Shown: positions 22,734-35,395, counted from the first letter of the stretch. The stretch is DNA of 64,000 nt from Phoronis australis (GCA_002633005.1 NMRA01000040.1:1148423-1212422); one strand, 5' to 3'. Translations and numbers: made by a program. Notes: generated by a model not told the origin, from the letters alone.

Positions 22734-25700
22734 GTAAGTCTTACGTGTGATTTTCCTTTGAATTGAGTTGAACTTGGACATCCAAGTTGTACAACTGTTT
22801 AAACCATTAACTATATTGATCAGATATACGTTATTGCTCAATGTGGAATGTGCTTTAGCAAATTGCTTTAACAGTTTGATGGGATTTGAAAGTTGCCTGT
22901 TGATTATCGTGGAACTTGTGTGGCTCAAATTATGTAAATCAGATGAAGTGAACAGTTTTGGGTTTGTTGATTTTTGCTAGAACTTTTGTCTTCTTGTTTT
23001 CAAAGTCACAATAGCTGAATTGTGTTGAACTGTTTTTGGAAAGTACTGAATTAAATGTCAATTTTTAGTAATTGCCTGGTTAGCATTTCTTTTTAGAAGT
23101 GAAACCAGCACTCTTTCCAGACCATGCCTTATTGTGACTGTCTGCTAAAATAAGTTGCACAATATTTCAAAGTAGTTTTATCTCAGTTGACCTATTAGCA
23201 AGCAGGTGTCCCTTTATGGTTCAATGACTCTGTTTGACAGTGGTTATAATGAACTATATTGAAAGTTACTTGAGCGAAACACAACTGACATTGAGAAACT
23301 GGCTTCCCACTGGTCTTATATCAAAAACCACTTGTGTGGCTAGAAATGGTGGGCTAGCTGGCCCATGTTTTAAAATTAACTGAGATTTGATAGCTGGTGC
23401 CTGCATATTCCAATACAAGCTTTTAAATGGGCACTTAACTTGATGATTGATTGTACTTTGTCTGGACAATATCTTCTCATGGGTGGAGATGTTGTTGTCT
23501 GGTCTGGTCTGGTCTGCCTCTCCTGGTGTGCACCTGACCAGGTGTGAAACATGGGGCACTCCCATAGAAGAGACTGGTTGTGCCACTCTGGTGGATATCC
23601 TTTTCTTTATTAGTTCCTGTACGAAGCTTTTCCTTTCCAGCAAAATTCCCTACAAAGGAGGTTCTTTTTTTTGATTCTATTCCTTAAAAAAGTTCATTTT
23701 GGGACTTGGAAACTCTGTAAAGTACAGTTCTTTTCACATTTACATAAATCAATGGATTGATTTTTTTTTCACACTGTTTTCAATTTTAAAACTCTGGTTT
23801 CAAAAGATGTACTCATATTTGACAGCATAACAGCATATAGCATCTCTTCTTGTACTGTTTCATGATTAAGGTAATATGTCTGCCTTCATTACCTCAAACA
23901 TGAATTTTTCCTCGAAATTTGCAAATTCTGTTCTATTCAGTTAACTGCTAAAGCATGTTTGGGATTTTTTTATGTTTGGTATGTCCCTATCGACAAGTGT
24001 GTTTATTTAGCCAAATATCTAGAAAACTATATATTTCTGGATGTAGGAAGCCTGGTTGTAGAATTCAGTTTTGGGCATTTCTGTAATCTGCCACTTAGCA
24101 AAACAATGGTATCAGTTACAAGAATGAAATTCTTTTGATATGTATGTTCAAGATGAGATTTCAGAAATGCTTTTACAATTCTTTATATTATCATTTCGTT
24201 TTTATTTCTTATGTGTGCAACTTTTAGTATTTCCATTGAAATCATAAAAGTCCTATTTTTGTTAGCCTCTCATGTAAAAGTGGAACATGTTGAAAACAAT
24301 TCCAGTGTTTTGGAAAACAGTATGTGTAGGTTTCATATGAATCCGATCAACCATTTCTGAGTTATCATGTTTCCAAGTTTGCCAAATTTGGACATTTTTC
24401 TCTGGGTCCTACATAATCTTAAGATTTTTTTAACCCTAGTGATTGTCTGTGAAAATCAAGACTTCCACTTTTTAAGTAATGATGGTTTCTTCTTTGATTG
24501 TATCTACAAGTATTGCTATTTCTTTAAAATGTATGGTAATTTCTGTAGATTTAATAAGCAGCTAATGATAGACAGTTGAAGCTGCATTTCTCCCTATTAA
24601 GCTGGCTGAAAAATGAGAATCGAACTCGGCTTTTACTCTCAGAAAATCGGTCTCGCAATATTCCTTACCTTATTAGGATTCCATTTTCTTTACCAACTCA
24701 AGTCAATTTTTGTATTTGTAATTTTAGGGTTGGCCAACCCCAATAAACTTTGAAGTGTTTTCTAGTCTCTGATGGTTTTGATGTTCTTTTTGGTAATGGA
24801 AATAGATTACTGTTACAGTAAGGAGTATCAGGAGACCACTTTTAGTAATACCCATGATTTGATTTTTGATTTGTAGCCAACTAGGCCGGGCAAAATGCAG
24901 CTTTAAAAGAATTTGCCTCATTTTTGTTTGAAGTTGACCAAAGGAAATGAGTTAGCCATTTGTTTTTATTAAATAGTCGGCATATTCTATAATCTGTACT
25001 GATGTTTCAATAATTTAAAGAATCAATTGTACTATTTGAATGTTATTTTTTCCCAGAAATATAGACTAACACTGTAATTTAACTGCCATAATTTGCAGTA
25101 GATGGGCTGTGATTATAGGTTCACTGTGCTAAATGGGTGATTGTTGTGTTTGATAGGTCTGACATTATCTGTTGTTGAATAATGTGACTGGTTTTAAAGG
25201 AAAATGTAATAGTCCACAGGTATTTGCTACCTGTGGTGCATTTTAGCACTTATCCTGTGAAACCTAATCCTGAGCACATAAATGACTAAGTATTTATGAC
25301 ACAGTATCTTGCAGGCTTGCACTTTCACCCCTTTATTCCCCCAGCTCCTGCAACCTATAAACCAACAATAGGCCCCACTCATCTAATTGTATGCCCACTT
25401 GGTGGAGAGGCTCTTGTCATGATTATTCCCAGTATTGTCTGAAAGCTGTGAGTGTAATTCACTGAAACATCTCTCTCACAAAGCTTTTCCAAGTATAAGC
25501 AGATCTCTTAGAGCTATAGTAATTGTAATTGTGAAGTGGATTTGCTAAAGATTGTCTGTGGTCAGAGTGGTAATATTGTTGATGTAGGTTGTTGGCTCAT
25601 GTGATTTGCACAGACAGTATTCACTTTATTAGAGAGAATAATTACTGTTTGGACTACAGTTCCCATTTACTTGCCTTTGTATAAGAAAATAAGTGGGTTG

Positions 25701-26601
25701 ATTGAAAATCAGTGATAGCTTCCATGTCTTGGTTTGGTATTACTCAATTGTTGTGATGGGCCCTGTTAGCTAACTGTGCTAATTGCAAAGAAGTGATCAT
25801 TATGGACAGCATATATTTTTTCTATAAGTTTTGAGCATAATTCATTTACTCACATGTGTACAAATTGACTGGTTGAAATTTCAAAATCTTGTAACCCTGA
25901 CGTTGGTTAAATCAGAAAGTCACAACTTGGACAAAAATAGATGTGATGTAATTTCCAAACTACAGTAAAAGCAATACTTGAAGGCTGGTTAGTACATCAC
26001 AGAGAGAAGCATCAAGATTTTGTAGTATGAGCTGATTTCCAAGTTCATTTGTCATGAAGTTGAATTGTCTGCCAAAGGACATGATTTTTAATCCTCAATT
26101 TCATTGATGGTATGCATGCACTGTTAAAATGGAGTAGTTTTTAACTCATGTTTAAAATAGAGTAATTTACCAACCTAGGAGCAGATGAAACAATACGTTG
26201 CAATGGAATCTGGGTTGATCGTAAAAAATAACTCCTCTTTTAAAATTTCCATTTTGCCAAGAATACATTTTAGGGTCCTATCTCACTAAGGTAGTTTTGA
26301 GAACATGTGAGCTCATGTTAACATCTTCATAAAATGGGCTGAAAACAGGCAGCAGTGGGCATCTTTGGCCAGTAGCATGCCTGGAATGCTGCACGACTCA
26401 GATTGTGCCACACTTTGTTGGTTCCTGCTTGTTTGTATTCGGTTTTCAACTTAGATTATGTTGAGAACCAACTACCTTCATATGACTACAATTGCTTTTG
26501 TGGCTCGATATGAACATTCATATTAACTATTGAAATTTTCTGTACTTCACCTAATTGGACACAGTTTACGTTGTTTGACAATGTACTGTACCTGTTTACA
26601 G
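22734..26601. other. intron between FnIII-1 and FnIII-2, no recognised element
   Basis: A 3.9-kb phase-1 intron. AT-rich, with short frames lacking domain motifs and no clear repeat termini. Confidence 0.5.
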
Positions 26602-26729
26602 CCCCAGAGAGGCCAGGTCCTCCCATTGATCTTAAGGTAGAACGGGAACAGAGAACCGGTGATACAGTAGAAGTAGCTATAAGTTGGCAACCACCTAGCT
26701 TTTCTCCTGTTAATGTATCGAGATACAAG
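26602..26729 (+). CDS. ANOS1: anosmin-1 exon: FnIII domain 2, part 1
   Basis: The acceptor is CTGTTTACAG and the donor GTAGGT; phase 1 in, phase 0 out. It encodes residues 189-230: the proline-rich start PERPGPPIDLKVEREQ, the B-strand AISWQPP and the C-strand start NVSRYK. The last maps to the HHYK of vertebrate FnIII-2. Confidence 0.93.
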
Positions 26730-27092
26730 GTAGGTTTTAATCCGTTCACACACACAACAGCTTATTTTAGGATTGCCGGAAAGTCATTTTCGAAAAAGAA
26801 GAACTGACAAAATTTTTCTAAGGCTTCTAAAATTGTTGTGGATACTCACAATTTCTCAAAATATTGTCTGCTAGGAGTTCTAATATAATAAAACTTGAAA
26901 ATAACTAAGCTTTTGTTAGTGAATTGAGTTCAGAAAACTCAATGTTACCATAAAGCAAGGGGAATGGTTATGTGATATTTTGTACACGGTTTGGGTTGGG
27001 GCCTATTTCTACATTTAGAAATTAAATTATACTCTTTTGTACTTTGTTTCTATCAGAAAGCTGAAATATGGTATATGTCCCTGTTTGGTCAG

Positions 27093-27227
27093 ATTTTTTG
27101 GAGCCGCCGACTCTCGGCAGTGAGCGAGGATCTTGTTTCACTGAGGGAACATAGTGATACAGTGCCAGGATCAAAGTTAACCTATACTATGAAAGGACTT
27201 CAGTTTGGGAACAATTACTTTGTACAG
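27093..27227 (+). CDS. ANOS1: anosmin-1 exon: FnIII domain 2, part 2
   Basis: The donor is GTAAAG; phase 0 at both ends. It encodes residues 231-275, starting IFWSRRLSAVSEDL, which continues SRYK as vertebrate VFWSW continues HHYK, and ending GLQFGNNYFVQ. The start at 27093 was chosen by homology. A stronger-looking acceptor lies 36 nt upstream (exon start 27057), is in frame and would add 12 residues inside the C strand. Confidence 0.88.
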
Positions 27228-28649
27228 GTAAAGTAGATAGTAATTTTCTTTCCTTTCTTGTACACATTTTGTCAATTGTAATGTACTCTTCCTTGTGACT
27301 GTGTTGCCAATTTTATACCTAGCCTTTTCCACAAATTTCTCAAATGGACATAACTTCAAACACAATACTAATTTTCAAAAATAAGGATTAGGTGATTTGA
27401 CATGGGATTAGTACAGTCTACAGCTAATTGTGACTGGCTCTGTTGGTCTATTCTGTAAAGCGTATTCCTGTTCATATCATTTTAACTGTAAAGGTTATAT
27501 TGTGGATGTGCTGCTGAGATGAGGTACAAGTTTCAGTTTTCTCAAAAACATTTGTGTAGCATTTTCACTGGATTTGATATAGATTTGAGATGTCAGTTCA
27601 GACTAAACATCAATAAAAATGGACTGGGTTACTATTTCTGCTTGGTATAAATTTCAGTCTGCACGCTATGAATATCGACGAGATTATAAAAAATAGTCTA
27701 CCAATCCTGAGGCTGGCCTAGCTATGGAAAATATGACTAATATTTCAAGGCCTCTTTTCGTCAATATGTATACAAAAAGGAGCTCAATTCTTGGTCTCAT
27801 TTTCCATGTTTGGCTTGTTATGAACATCACCTCAGATTTGGAAACCCTAATACACCCCCTACTGTAAAAACGATTGCCACACACGTGTGGTTATGTTCCA
27901 TAGACACGAGAAAGTGGCAAAAACACAAGATTGGGCAAGTCTTTGAGAGATATTGCCATGTATTCAAACAAAGTGCATGATCACTCTAGATTTCTTTGCA
28001 AGATTCTTGCATCTATAGAATTTAACCCAAGTTTTGGTTATGTTGAAATAAGCCTTCTTGCTTCTCTTCAAACCAGTTAGAAGTTTTCTGCACCAATTAC
28101 AATTGGTCACAATTACTGTTCTTACATTATGGACTAAAATAGTTAATAAACCACCAACTTGGCATTCTTGCAACAGTTGAATTTGCAATTTCTTCTCTAT
28201 ACTAGGTTTACAACTGAAAAATGCTGCCCTATTTAGTTGGCTATGAAATGAAAATCTAAGGCCTTTTACTCTCATAAAAGTTTTTACCTAGATAGGATTC
28301 TGTATCCCTCACCAATAAGGACAAACCATTAGTGACTGAAGAAAATGCTTCGGTTTTCTGAGGTTGCTCAACCCTTAAATCACAAATTCAAAATTGGTGC
28401 ATTGCCGGCTAGATCATTTGGCAACAATTTGAAATCAGATGAGCGTGTTAATGTTTTTAAACCCCAAAGCGCTCTAGTTAACAATTTACCATTATTAGCC
28501 AAACAGCGGTGTAATGCCATTTTGACTGACTTAACTTGGGCCGTAACCTAGATGACAATGCAGCAACTGAAAGTTGTGACCACCTGATGCCCACTGCTTA
28601 CGTGTCAATTAAACGGAAGACTTAACCAGTGTGTACTCATTTGTTGCAG
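27228..28649. other. intron within FnIII-2, no recognised element
   Basis: A phase-0 intron of 1.4 kb with no domain-bearing frame or repeat terminus. Confidence 0.45.
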
Positions 28650-28746
28650 GTTCAAGCAATTGTTAAGGCAGGTAGCATGAGGGCCAAGAGCTCAAGATCG
28701 TCCATTCACGTGACCACATTTCAGTTAGCTACGGATGATGAACCTT
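28650..28746 (+). CDS. ANOS1: anosmin-1 exon: FnIII domain 2, part 3
   Basis: The acceptor is TTTGTTGCAG and the donor GTAAGT; phase 0 in, phase 1 out. It encodes residues 276-307 (VQAIVKAGSMRAKSSRSSIH and on), which form the F-G region and G strand of FnIII-2 and correspond to VELQAITYWGQTRLKSAKV in vertebrates. The basic, serine-rich FG loop fits a heparan-sulfate-binding surface, but that is an inference. Confidence 0.9.
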
Positions 28747-28916
28747 GTAAGTGTAACTTCTGCAGTAATGTACTGTAACTTTCTCACCTTAGTTCATTAG
28801 CACTGTATAAATAGGTATAAAACAAAACTTTAGCATGAACATGTCACTAAACTGCTTAACCCCAGGTAGAGATGCAATGTCCTGATGACTGGCTATTCAA
28901 GGTTGTTTGCATTTGA

Positions 28917-30518
28917 TGCGCCCACATGTTTTTATGTACCTACATATTTATATGTGGACACATTACGATGTCATTCACGCTCGTCTGTCCGGCGTCTGTA
29001 GCTGTATCTCCAAAACCCTTTTGACTAATGTTCATGAAATTTTGCACGTGCTCCTTTCATGGATGGGACAGCATGAATGAACTTTCGGACGGATCCCACT
29101 AACGGTGTACCCCCTGGTGGCAACTTTAGTTTTTTACGTTTACCTCTGTATCGTCAAAGGTCCTCAACGTATTTGCGTAAAATTTGGCATAAATCAGTGA
29201 GATGACACTATCCTCCCGTTTTCGAATGGATTCGACGTAATTTGTGCCACCTAGTGAACATCTTTACCATTTTCAAGTCTGTTTTTTTGGCATTCACCCT
29301 TTTATCAACCAAACCGCTCTGAGGATGATTGGAAAAATTAGCATGTATGTTCTTACCATGAAGAGGATGGCTCATGATGATTTTCCGACAACTTTTGACT
29401 ACTGTGGGGCCTCCTAGTGGCAGTTTTGTTTTTTTGCGCCAATGGCTGTGTCTCCTAAACCGCTTGCAGGATCTTTACTAAATTTAGCAAGTGTATTTAT
29501 ATGAATGTTGACAACAGACGATGACCACTTTCGGATCTGACGACCAGTGTGCCCCCTAGTGGCATATTTATTTTTTACGTTATTACCGCTTATCTTCTAA
29601 GGTCCTCAATGGATTTTCAGGAAATTTGGATTACAAGAATCTATTGGTGAGATGATGCCATTTTCGAATGAAATCGAGGTATTTTGCGCTACCATTTTTG
29701 CTGTTCTTGAGAGTTTTTTGGCATCTACCCCTCTGTCAACTGAACCATTCTAAGGATGATTTTGAAAATGTCGGTCTCAGTGTGAAGAGGATGGTTGATG
29801 ATGACTGCTGTGGCATCTCCTAGTGGTAGTTTTGTTTTGTTTTGCGCCCATAGCTGTATCTCCTAAATCCACTGCAGAATCTTTAAATTTAGTACATGTA
29901 TTTACGTGAAACAAACAACAGACGATGACTTTCAGGTGGATCCAACGAACGCTGTGACCCCTGTTGGCAATTTAATTATTTTCCGTTTTCGTTTGTTTCT
30001 CTGAAGTTCCTTGACAGATTTTTAAGAAATTTTATAAATAGTTTTTTTCGTTAACCTCTGTATCTTCAAAGGTCCTCAACGGATTTTTATAAAATTTGGC
30101 ATAAAGGCATCTATTAGTGAGATGATGCTATCTCTTTTTCCGGATGGATTTGATGTAGTTTGCGCCATTTTTACTGTTTTTGGCGTTCAGCCCTCTCTCA
30201 ACCAAACCGCTCTAAGGATAATTATGAAAATTGGCATGTATGTTGTTACTATGAAGAGGATGGCTCATGATGATTTTCCGACAACTTCGACTACTGTGGT
30301 GCCTCCTAGTGGAAGTTCTTTTGCGCCCGTAACTGTATCTCCTAAACCGATTGCAGGATCGTTATTAAAGTTAGTTGGTATATTTATATGACGCTAACAG
30401 CAGATGACGACGTTTAGGCGGATCCAACGAACACTGTGCCCCTAGTGGCAATTTTTTTTTCGTTTTCTTTTGTTTCTCTGAAGTTTTATGAAATTTGGTG
30501 AATCGCTTTCTATTAAAG
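28917..30518 (+). repeat. CCTAGTGG repeat family, copy 4, 5' part
   Basis: The longest copy. It begins at TGCGCCCACA (28917), with CCTACATATTTATATGTGG just inside. It contains roughly three rounds of the internal module and CCTAGTGG or CCTGGTGG motifs at about 29107, 29244, 29408, 29549, 29813, 30298 and 30436. It is interrupted at 30519 by a TA-flanked element and resumes at 32806. Confidence 0.82.
29549..29562 (-). promoter_or_regulatory. CTCF-core-like motif inside the repeat
   Basis: GTGCCCCCTAGTGG, identical to the motif at 11790 in another copy. It matches the full 14-bp core consensus in reverse complement. Binding is unproven. Confidence 0.4.
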
Positions 30519-30792
30519 TACGGTAAAGTCACGTGATTTTCGGACACTGAAAATTAATTCCAATAGAAAAAATTCATTCTTGGACGAATCTCGCGAAATA
30601 TCATTTTGTGGTGTCCGAATTTGGCGGACCTCCAAATTTGGGTTTCCGCTAGTGTCCGAATTTCGTGGCCGGGTGTACATTATTTCGAAGAGCTGTCGTA
30701 GTATCAACAATGCTGGCTAGGTCATTTGATAGCAGTATAATTGCAGGTAAATGAGACTCGAATGGTCTGAGCGATTAATTTTTGAAAATCTG

Positions 30793-31225
30793 GCTTTCCC
30801 AATAAGAAATGTGCGTCGTCGACGCACAAAGTCCGTTCCCAACAAGTGTTGGTTCTTCTTTTCAAAGATGTGCTTTCTCAATATGAAATATTCGGCTTGC
30901 ATTTCCGATGCTCAAAAACCGCTCTCGGCAAGAGACGGAATCTTTTCAAAACTGCGCTATCTCACTTGAAATATCGGCCGGGCTGCGTTGTGAAGAGTCT
31001 TCCTGTTGACAAATATGGGCTTTTCAATGAGTGGGTCTGGTTTGCGTTGTTGACGCACATGAAACGTTACAGACAACCGATTCTGTTTTGTAAAAATGCG
31101 TTTTCTCAATAAAAAAATGTCGAGTTTGCGCTGTCAATGCATGGTTTCCCAATAAAAAGCTGGACTTGCGTATTCGGCGCACAAAGAGGGTTCCCGACCA
31201 TCAAAACATGCGCTTTCTCAATTTT
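30793..31225. repeat. degenerate minisatellite inside the TA-flanked element
   Basis: About six or seven units of variable length (40-85 bp), each opening with GCTTTCYCAATAWGAAAT-like sequence. Several continue with TGCGTNGTYGACGCAC, itself a palindrome. Units start near 30793, 30871, 30956, 31019, 31100, 31142 and 31211. Confidence 0.6.
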
Positions 31226-31684
31226 AACGAATTTTGCATTAAACGTAACAGTAATGGATGTGGGAACGAGTTCAGTGAAGAAAGTGACGAACAATGACAA
31301 GAACATAGCATATATTTTTGTTTGTTAAACGTATCCATGCATTGTCTGCTGGTTACAAACCGAAACGCAAGTTAACTCTGACACGTTTATTTCCATATTA
31401 TCTGAAAGCTCAGTTTCAACATAAAAACTTTGATTGAACAATTACCCAAAACAGATTAAAAAGACAATCATGATAATAAAACGAGTAGTTTCTCATCTAC
31501 TCGTGATCCCCATTTGTCGTCGTGGAAGTCGTCTGAATTGTTGAAGAAGCGCTGTCGTTCTACATGTTTAGGCCTACTGCAAACGATGGGAATGCGTCGA
31601 CTAGTACAGTGCTGCGCGGCTGAAGACACGATTAACTAACATATTGTATATATAAGGGCGTTGACTAGAAAGCAAATGCAATTT

Positions 31685-32514
31685 NNNNNNNNNNNNNNNN
31701 NNNNNNNNNNNNNNNNNNNNNNNNNNNNNNNNNNNNNNNNNNNNNNNNNNNNNNNNNNNNNNNNNNNNNNNNNNNNNNNNNNNNNNNNNNNNNNNNNNNN
31801 NNNNNNNNNNNNNNNNNNNNNNNNNNNNNNNNNNNNNNNNNNNNNNNNNNNNNNNNNNNNNNNNNNNNNNNNNNNNNNNNNNNNNNNNNNNNNNNNNNNN
31901 NNNNNNNNNNNNNNNNNNNNNNNNNNNNNNNNNNNNNNNNNNNNNNNNNNNNNNNNNNNNNNNNNNNNNNNNNNNNNNNNNNNNNNNNNNNNNNNNNNNN
32001 NNNNNNNNNNNNNNNNNNNNNNNNNNNNNNNNNNNNNNNNNNNNNNNNNNNNNNNNNNNNNNNNNNNNNNNNNNNNNNNNNNNNNNNNNNNNNNNNNNNN
32101 NNNNNNNNNNNNNNNNNNNNNNNNNNNNNNNNNNNNNNNNNNNNNNNNNNNNNNNNNNNNNNNNNNNNNNNNNNNNNNNNNNNNNNNNNNNNNNNNNNNN
32201 NNNNNNNNNNNNNNNNNNNNNNNNNNNNNNNNNNNNNNNNNNNNNNNNNNNNNNNNNNNNNNNNNNNNNNNNNNNNNNNNNNNNNNNNNNNNNNNNNNNN
32301 NNNNNNNNNNNNNNNNNNNNNNNNNNNNNNNNNNNNNNNNNNNNNNNNNNNNNNNNNNNNNNNNNNNNNNNNNNNNNNNNNNNNNNNNNNNNNNNNNNNN
32401 NNNNNNNNNNNNNNNNNNNNNNNNNNNNNNNNNNNNNNNNNNNNNNNNNNNNNNNNNNNNNNNNNNNNNNNNNNNNNNNNNNNNNNNNNNNNNNNNNNNN
32501 NNNNNNNNNNNNNN
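31685..32514. other. assembly gap (830 N)
   Basis: Run of N with no sequence information; true length unknown. Confidence 0.99.
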
Positions 32515-32805
32515 CCCGTTACACCAATTCTCAGATTCAAGCCTTATAGAGTATTAATCATCCGTTGAACGCTTTAGTGACATGGGAGTTGCGTCGATCC
32601 CAAATTAGCGTTTCTAAAATTTTCCTTGTCCGAAAGTCGCGGGGCAAAAATCCGACGTTTATGACATTGTCCGAAGTTCGAAGATCATTAAAAAACAGTT
32701 TTTGGACCTTGTACGAATTTCGTGGACTATGAAAAACTCATTTCGGAAATATTTATTCTTGGTCGAAAATGGCGGGCCGTCCGAAAATCACGCGACTTTA
32801 CCGTA

Positions 32806-32944
32806 GCGATGGCATTTTCTCATTTTCAGATGGATTGGCCTTTTTTGTGCCATCTAGTGGCCATTTTTGTTAATGAACAACCCTAGAAGCATCCCGTTTG
32901 CGGTGCATTGGTGGGCGCATTTCAATACTCTGCGTTGCGCTTGT
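32806..32944 (+). repeat. CCTAGTGG repeat family, copy 4, 3' part
   Basis: End of the copy that started at 28917. It has the motif GTGCCATCTAGTGGCCA, the sub-terminal GGTGGGCGCA, a decayed hairpin and the terminus GCGCTTGT. Confidence 0.8.
32847..32860 (-). promoter_or_regulatory. CTCF-core-like motif inside the repeat
   Basis: GTGCCATCTAGTGG followed by CCA fits the 14-bp core consensus in reverse complement and matches the flanking preference as well. Binding is unproven. Confidence 0.4.
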
Positions 32945-33782
32945 TTTTAGTGGAATTTTTAAAATCTGTTGAGGTCTTAAGACTTGGAATGTTGTACATT
33001 CATAACCAGTTTTCTATTGACAATTTATAATTATAGCAAAAATGTCTTCTTTAGTCAGCATTGAATGCTTAGGCTAGAAATACTATATGTCATTTTGTGT
33101 AGAATGGAATGTGTTGAAGTATTTGGGCAGCAAGTTTTATATGTTTTGGAATTTCACATGTGCCAAGGCACTGATAAGTGGATGTTTAGCGAGGACATAT
33201 CTGGTACTATTACGACACAATTGCAACCCGCAAATATGAATAACAGTGCACAGTCACATCATATTGTCAAAAATTTGTGTCTTGGATACTTTGCCCGTTA
33301 AGATAACCATGGGGTCATTTTAGTACTTGAAACTATCAAAACTGTGTGTTTGGATACTGAAAAACTGTACATGTATAAAGTATAACAATCTGTGTTTCAT
33401 AATAGAAGTTAGAAATAACCCATTATTGACTGTGGTTTAAGTTAAGCGTCTTTACTATTGGCGTTGCCGAAAAAAGGCTAAATCATTGCGATGCTGAAGT
33501 CCAAACCACATTTTAAAACCATTCCCAGTAACTGGAAACGTTTCATTATAAAGAATGAGTTATGAACTCTAATTTTCAAAGAAGTCTAATTGTTATTGGC
33601 CACAAGTTGCAACTATTTGATTGAATGAGAAAAAAATGGTCACAGTCAAGTGTATATCGTTATTACAAGTTTAATGTGGTGACGACTTATGTGAAGACTT
33701 TTGGCATTCCAATTTTAGGATGGGGTCTGATTTTAAGCATTGAGTTACACGAAAATGACGTAACAGTGGTTAATAAATGGGA

Positions 33783-33992
33783 ATATCGTAAACATTTTAA
33801 TGTCTGGTCAGCACGCCACCTGTGTTCATATCACGTGACCTAATGAATATAAAGAATTCTGCCCCAACTGGGACTCGAACCCAGGATCTAACGGTAACCA
33901 TACAGACCCTCTAGTCTACTGAGCCACTGGGACCACTGGTCGAATTGGACTTAGTATTGGGCATCTCATTCTTGAACTCCTGAGTAAATATA
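33783..33992 (-). repeat. tRNA-like SINE, inverted copy
   Basis: On the minus strand: a 5' leader with GAGTTCAAG and CTAAGTCCAATTCGACC, then a tRNA-like segment with an A box (GTGGCTCAGTAGACTAGAG) and a B box (GGGTTCGAGTCCC). A unique tail follows (TATTCATTAGGTCACGTGAT, then AAAATGTTTACGA). A sister copy in the opposite orientation lies at 35774. It is not a functional tRNA gene: the acceptor stem does not pair properly. Confidence 0.8.
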
Positions 33993-35395
33993 AATTTGTA
34001 GATCTCAAACCAGCATGGAAATGTAGATCACAAATAAGATCTACATATTTATACACTTGGGAACCCAATGGTCGTCCGCCTAAGCATAAAACCGGCTTGT
34101 TATCATACTCACCAAATTATTCCATTTCAAAGTTATGCTCTGAATAGGATTTGATTTCTCTCTCACAAATATATAGTATTCGTTGATTCAAACGTTTTCT
34201 TTTACTTATGCCATGTTATTTCAACTGTGTACTGCTTTTCGGCAGCCATTTTATGATTCCTAAGGTCGCCATATGCTGCTGCCTTGTGAAAGAACAGAAA
34301 ACCACGCAGAAAAAGGCCAAGAAAATAGTGGAAAGTGGTTTACAACAATTCTAGTTCAACCACAAACTGTTTTACTGGTATTTTATTGATTTTTAAATCG
34401 ATTAAAATTGGTTCATAATTTCAGTTCTGGAAAATGAATCGCTATTGTTTTATTCCAGATAGATCTTCTATTTGTGTCCTCTTTGTTTGACTTTTTCCTC
34501 TTGTTGTTCTTAACACCACTTATCTCTGCTGTCTTTCTTTTTCTTTTCGGTTTTTCTTCATTCTCTGTTAACACCTTGTCAGCCAAAACAGAACTGTAAC
34601 CCCGGCTTTGAAACTTGGTCAGCGGAAGTTGATCATTGAACCTCGATACAGTTGTTCTAATAAATTACCCGATATCGTAGTGTTTGATTTTTTTCTCACC
34701 TTTAACAGGCAATCATAAATAAATAAATGAATACCGAAGTTGCATTTGTATTTTATTGCTCAACCTCTTCTTTTATTTTTAATTATGTCATGCTGTGTTG
34801 TGTGTAAAAATGCAACATAGTGAAATAAAGTTAATGTTTTACTTTATTGGTGGCCATTCTCTATCAAATCAAGTATTTTAATTTACTTCAAATAAATCCA
34901 AAATTTCTTAAACAAGAATTTCAACATAAATGTTCAGCTCAGTTCTGTGTTTTGCAATAAAAAAAACAAGTGGACAATATTTTGATGACCAAGGCGTGGG
35001 CCGAAATTGTTAAGCACACAGCGTGTTGCATTTGTCTGTTGCGTTTTTCCTTTGGCCTAAGAGGTGTCGGTTAGTGGCTGGGACAAATAGATACATTGCA
35101 TAAACAATCCCAGTATTGTTTTTGTTCCGTCTGAAGAAAATTTAATTTCGAAAATATCTTCTGAAAATGAAGAAAAAAGTGCATTAGTAAAATCTACAAA
35201 TTTTTAAGTGGTCTCAAAAAACAGTCGGTAAATGCACTTGTTTTCGTCTCAGTTCTTCGATGCGTGTTAGTCCCGAGAGGTTAGTACCTAAGGCGCAGAC
35301 ACGACCATTCTAGATTGGAACGCTAAGTTCCACGTAGCTGCGCTGCACGCGAAAGGAGATGGCGGACAACCATTGGAGCCTGATGACTATATCCG

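Larger units (their letters stand above)
30521..32803. mobile_element. Tc1/mariner-like TIR element with TA duplication (contains assembly gap)
   Basis: The ends are near-perfect inverted repeats of about 25 bp: CGGTAAAGTCACGTGATTTT on the left against CGGTAAAGTCGCGTGATTTT read inward from the right. Both are flanked by TA (30519-30520 and 32804-32805), the duplication of the IS630-Tc1-mariner group. The repeat consensus is continuous across the insertion. Inside each end, several copies of a GTCCGAA...GTGG motif form a diverged sub-terminal array. The central 830 bp are N, so the presence of a transposase cannot be judged. Two long frames that span the gap are artefacts of the N run. Confidence 0.75.

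Noticed and set aside
23266-23643. 125-residue minus-strand frame inside an intron
   Set aside because: No recognisable domain; length is compatible with chance in this amount of DNA.
31661-32557. Two long open frames, one on each strand, across 31661-32557
   Set aside because: They consist almost entirely of the N run; no sequence supports them.
11198-32944. Regular spacing of CCTAGTGG motifs as a CRISPR-like array
   Set aside because: Motifs are short, spacing is uneven, and the intervening sequence is itself repeated; this is an internal module of a dispersed element.
33860-33945. Genuine tRNA gene on the minus strand
   Set aside because: A and B boxes are good, but the acceptor stem does not pair and a diverged copy with a shared tail exists at 35.8 kb, so it is a SINE.
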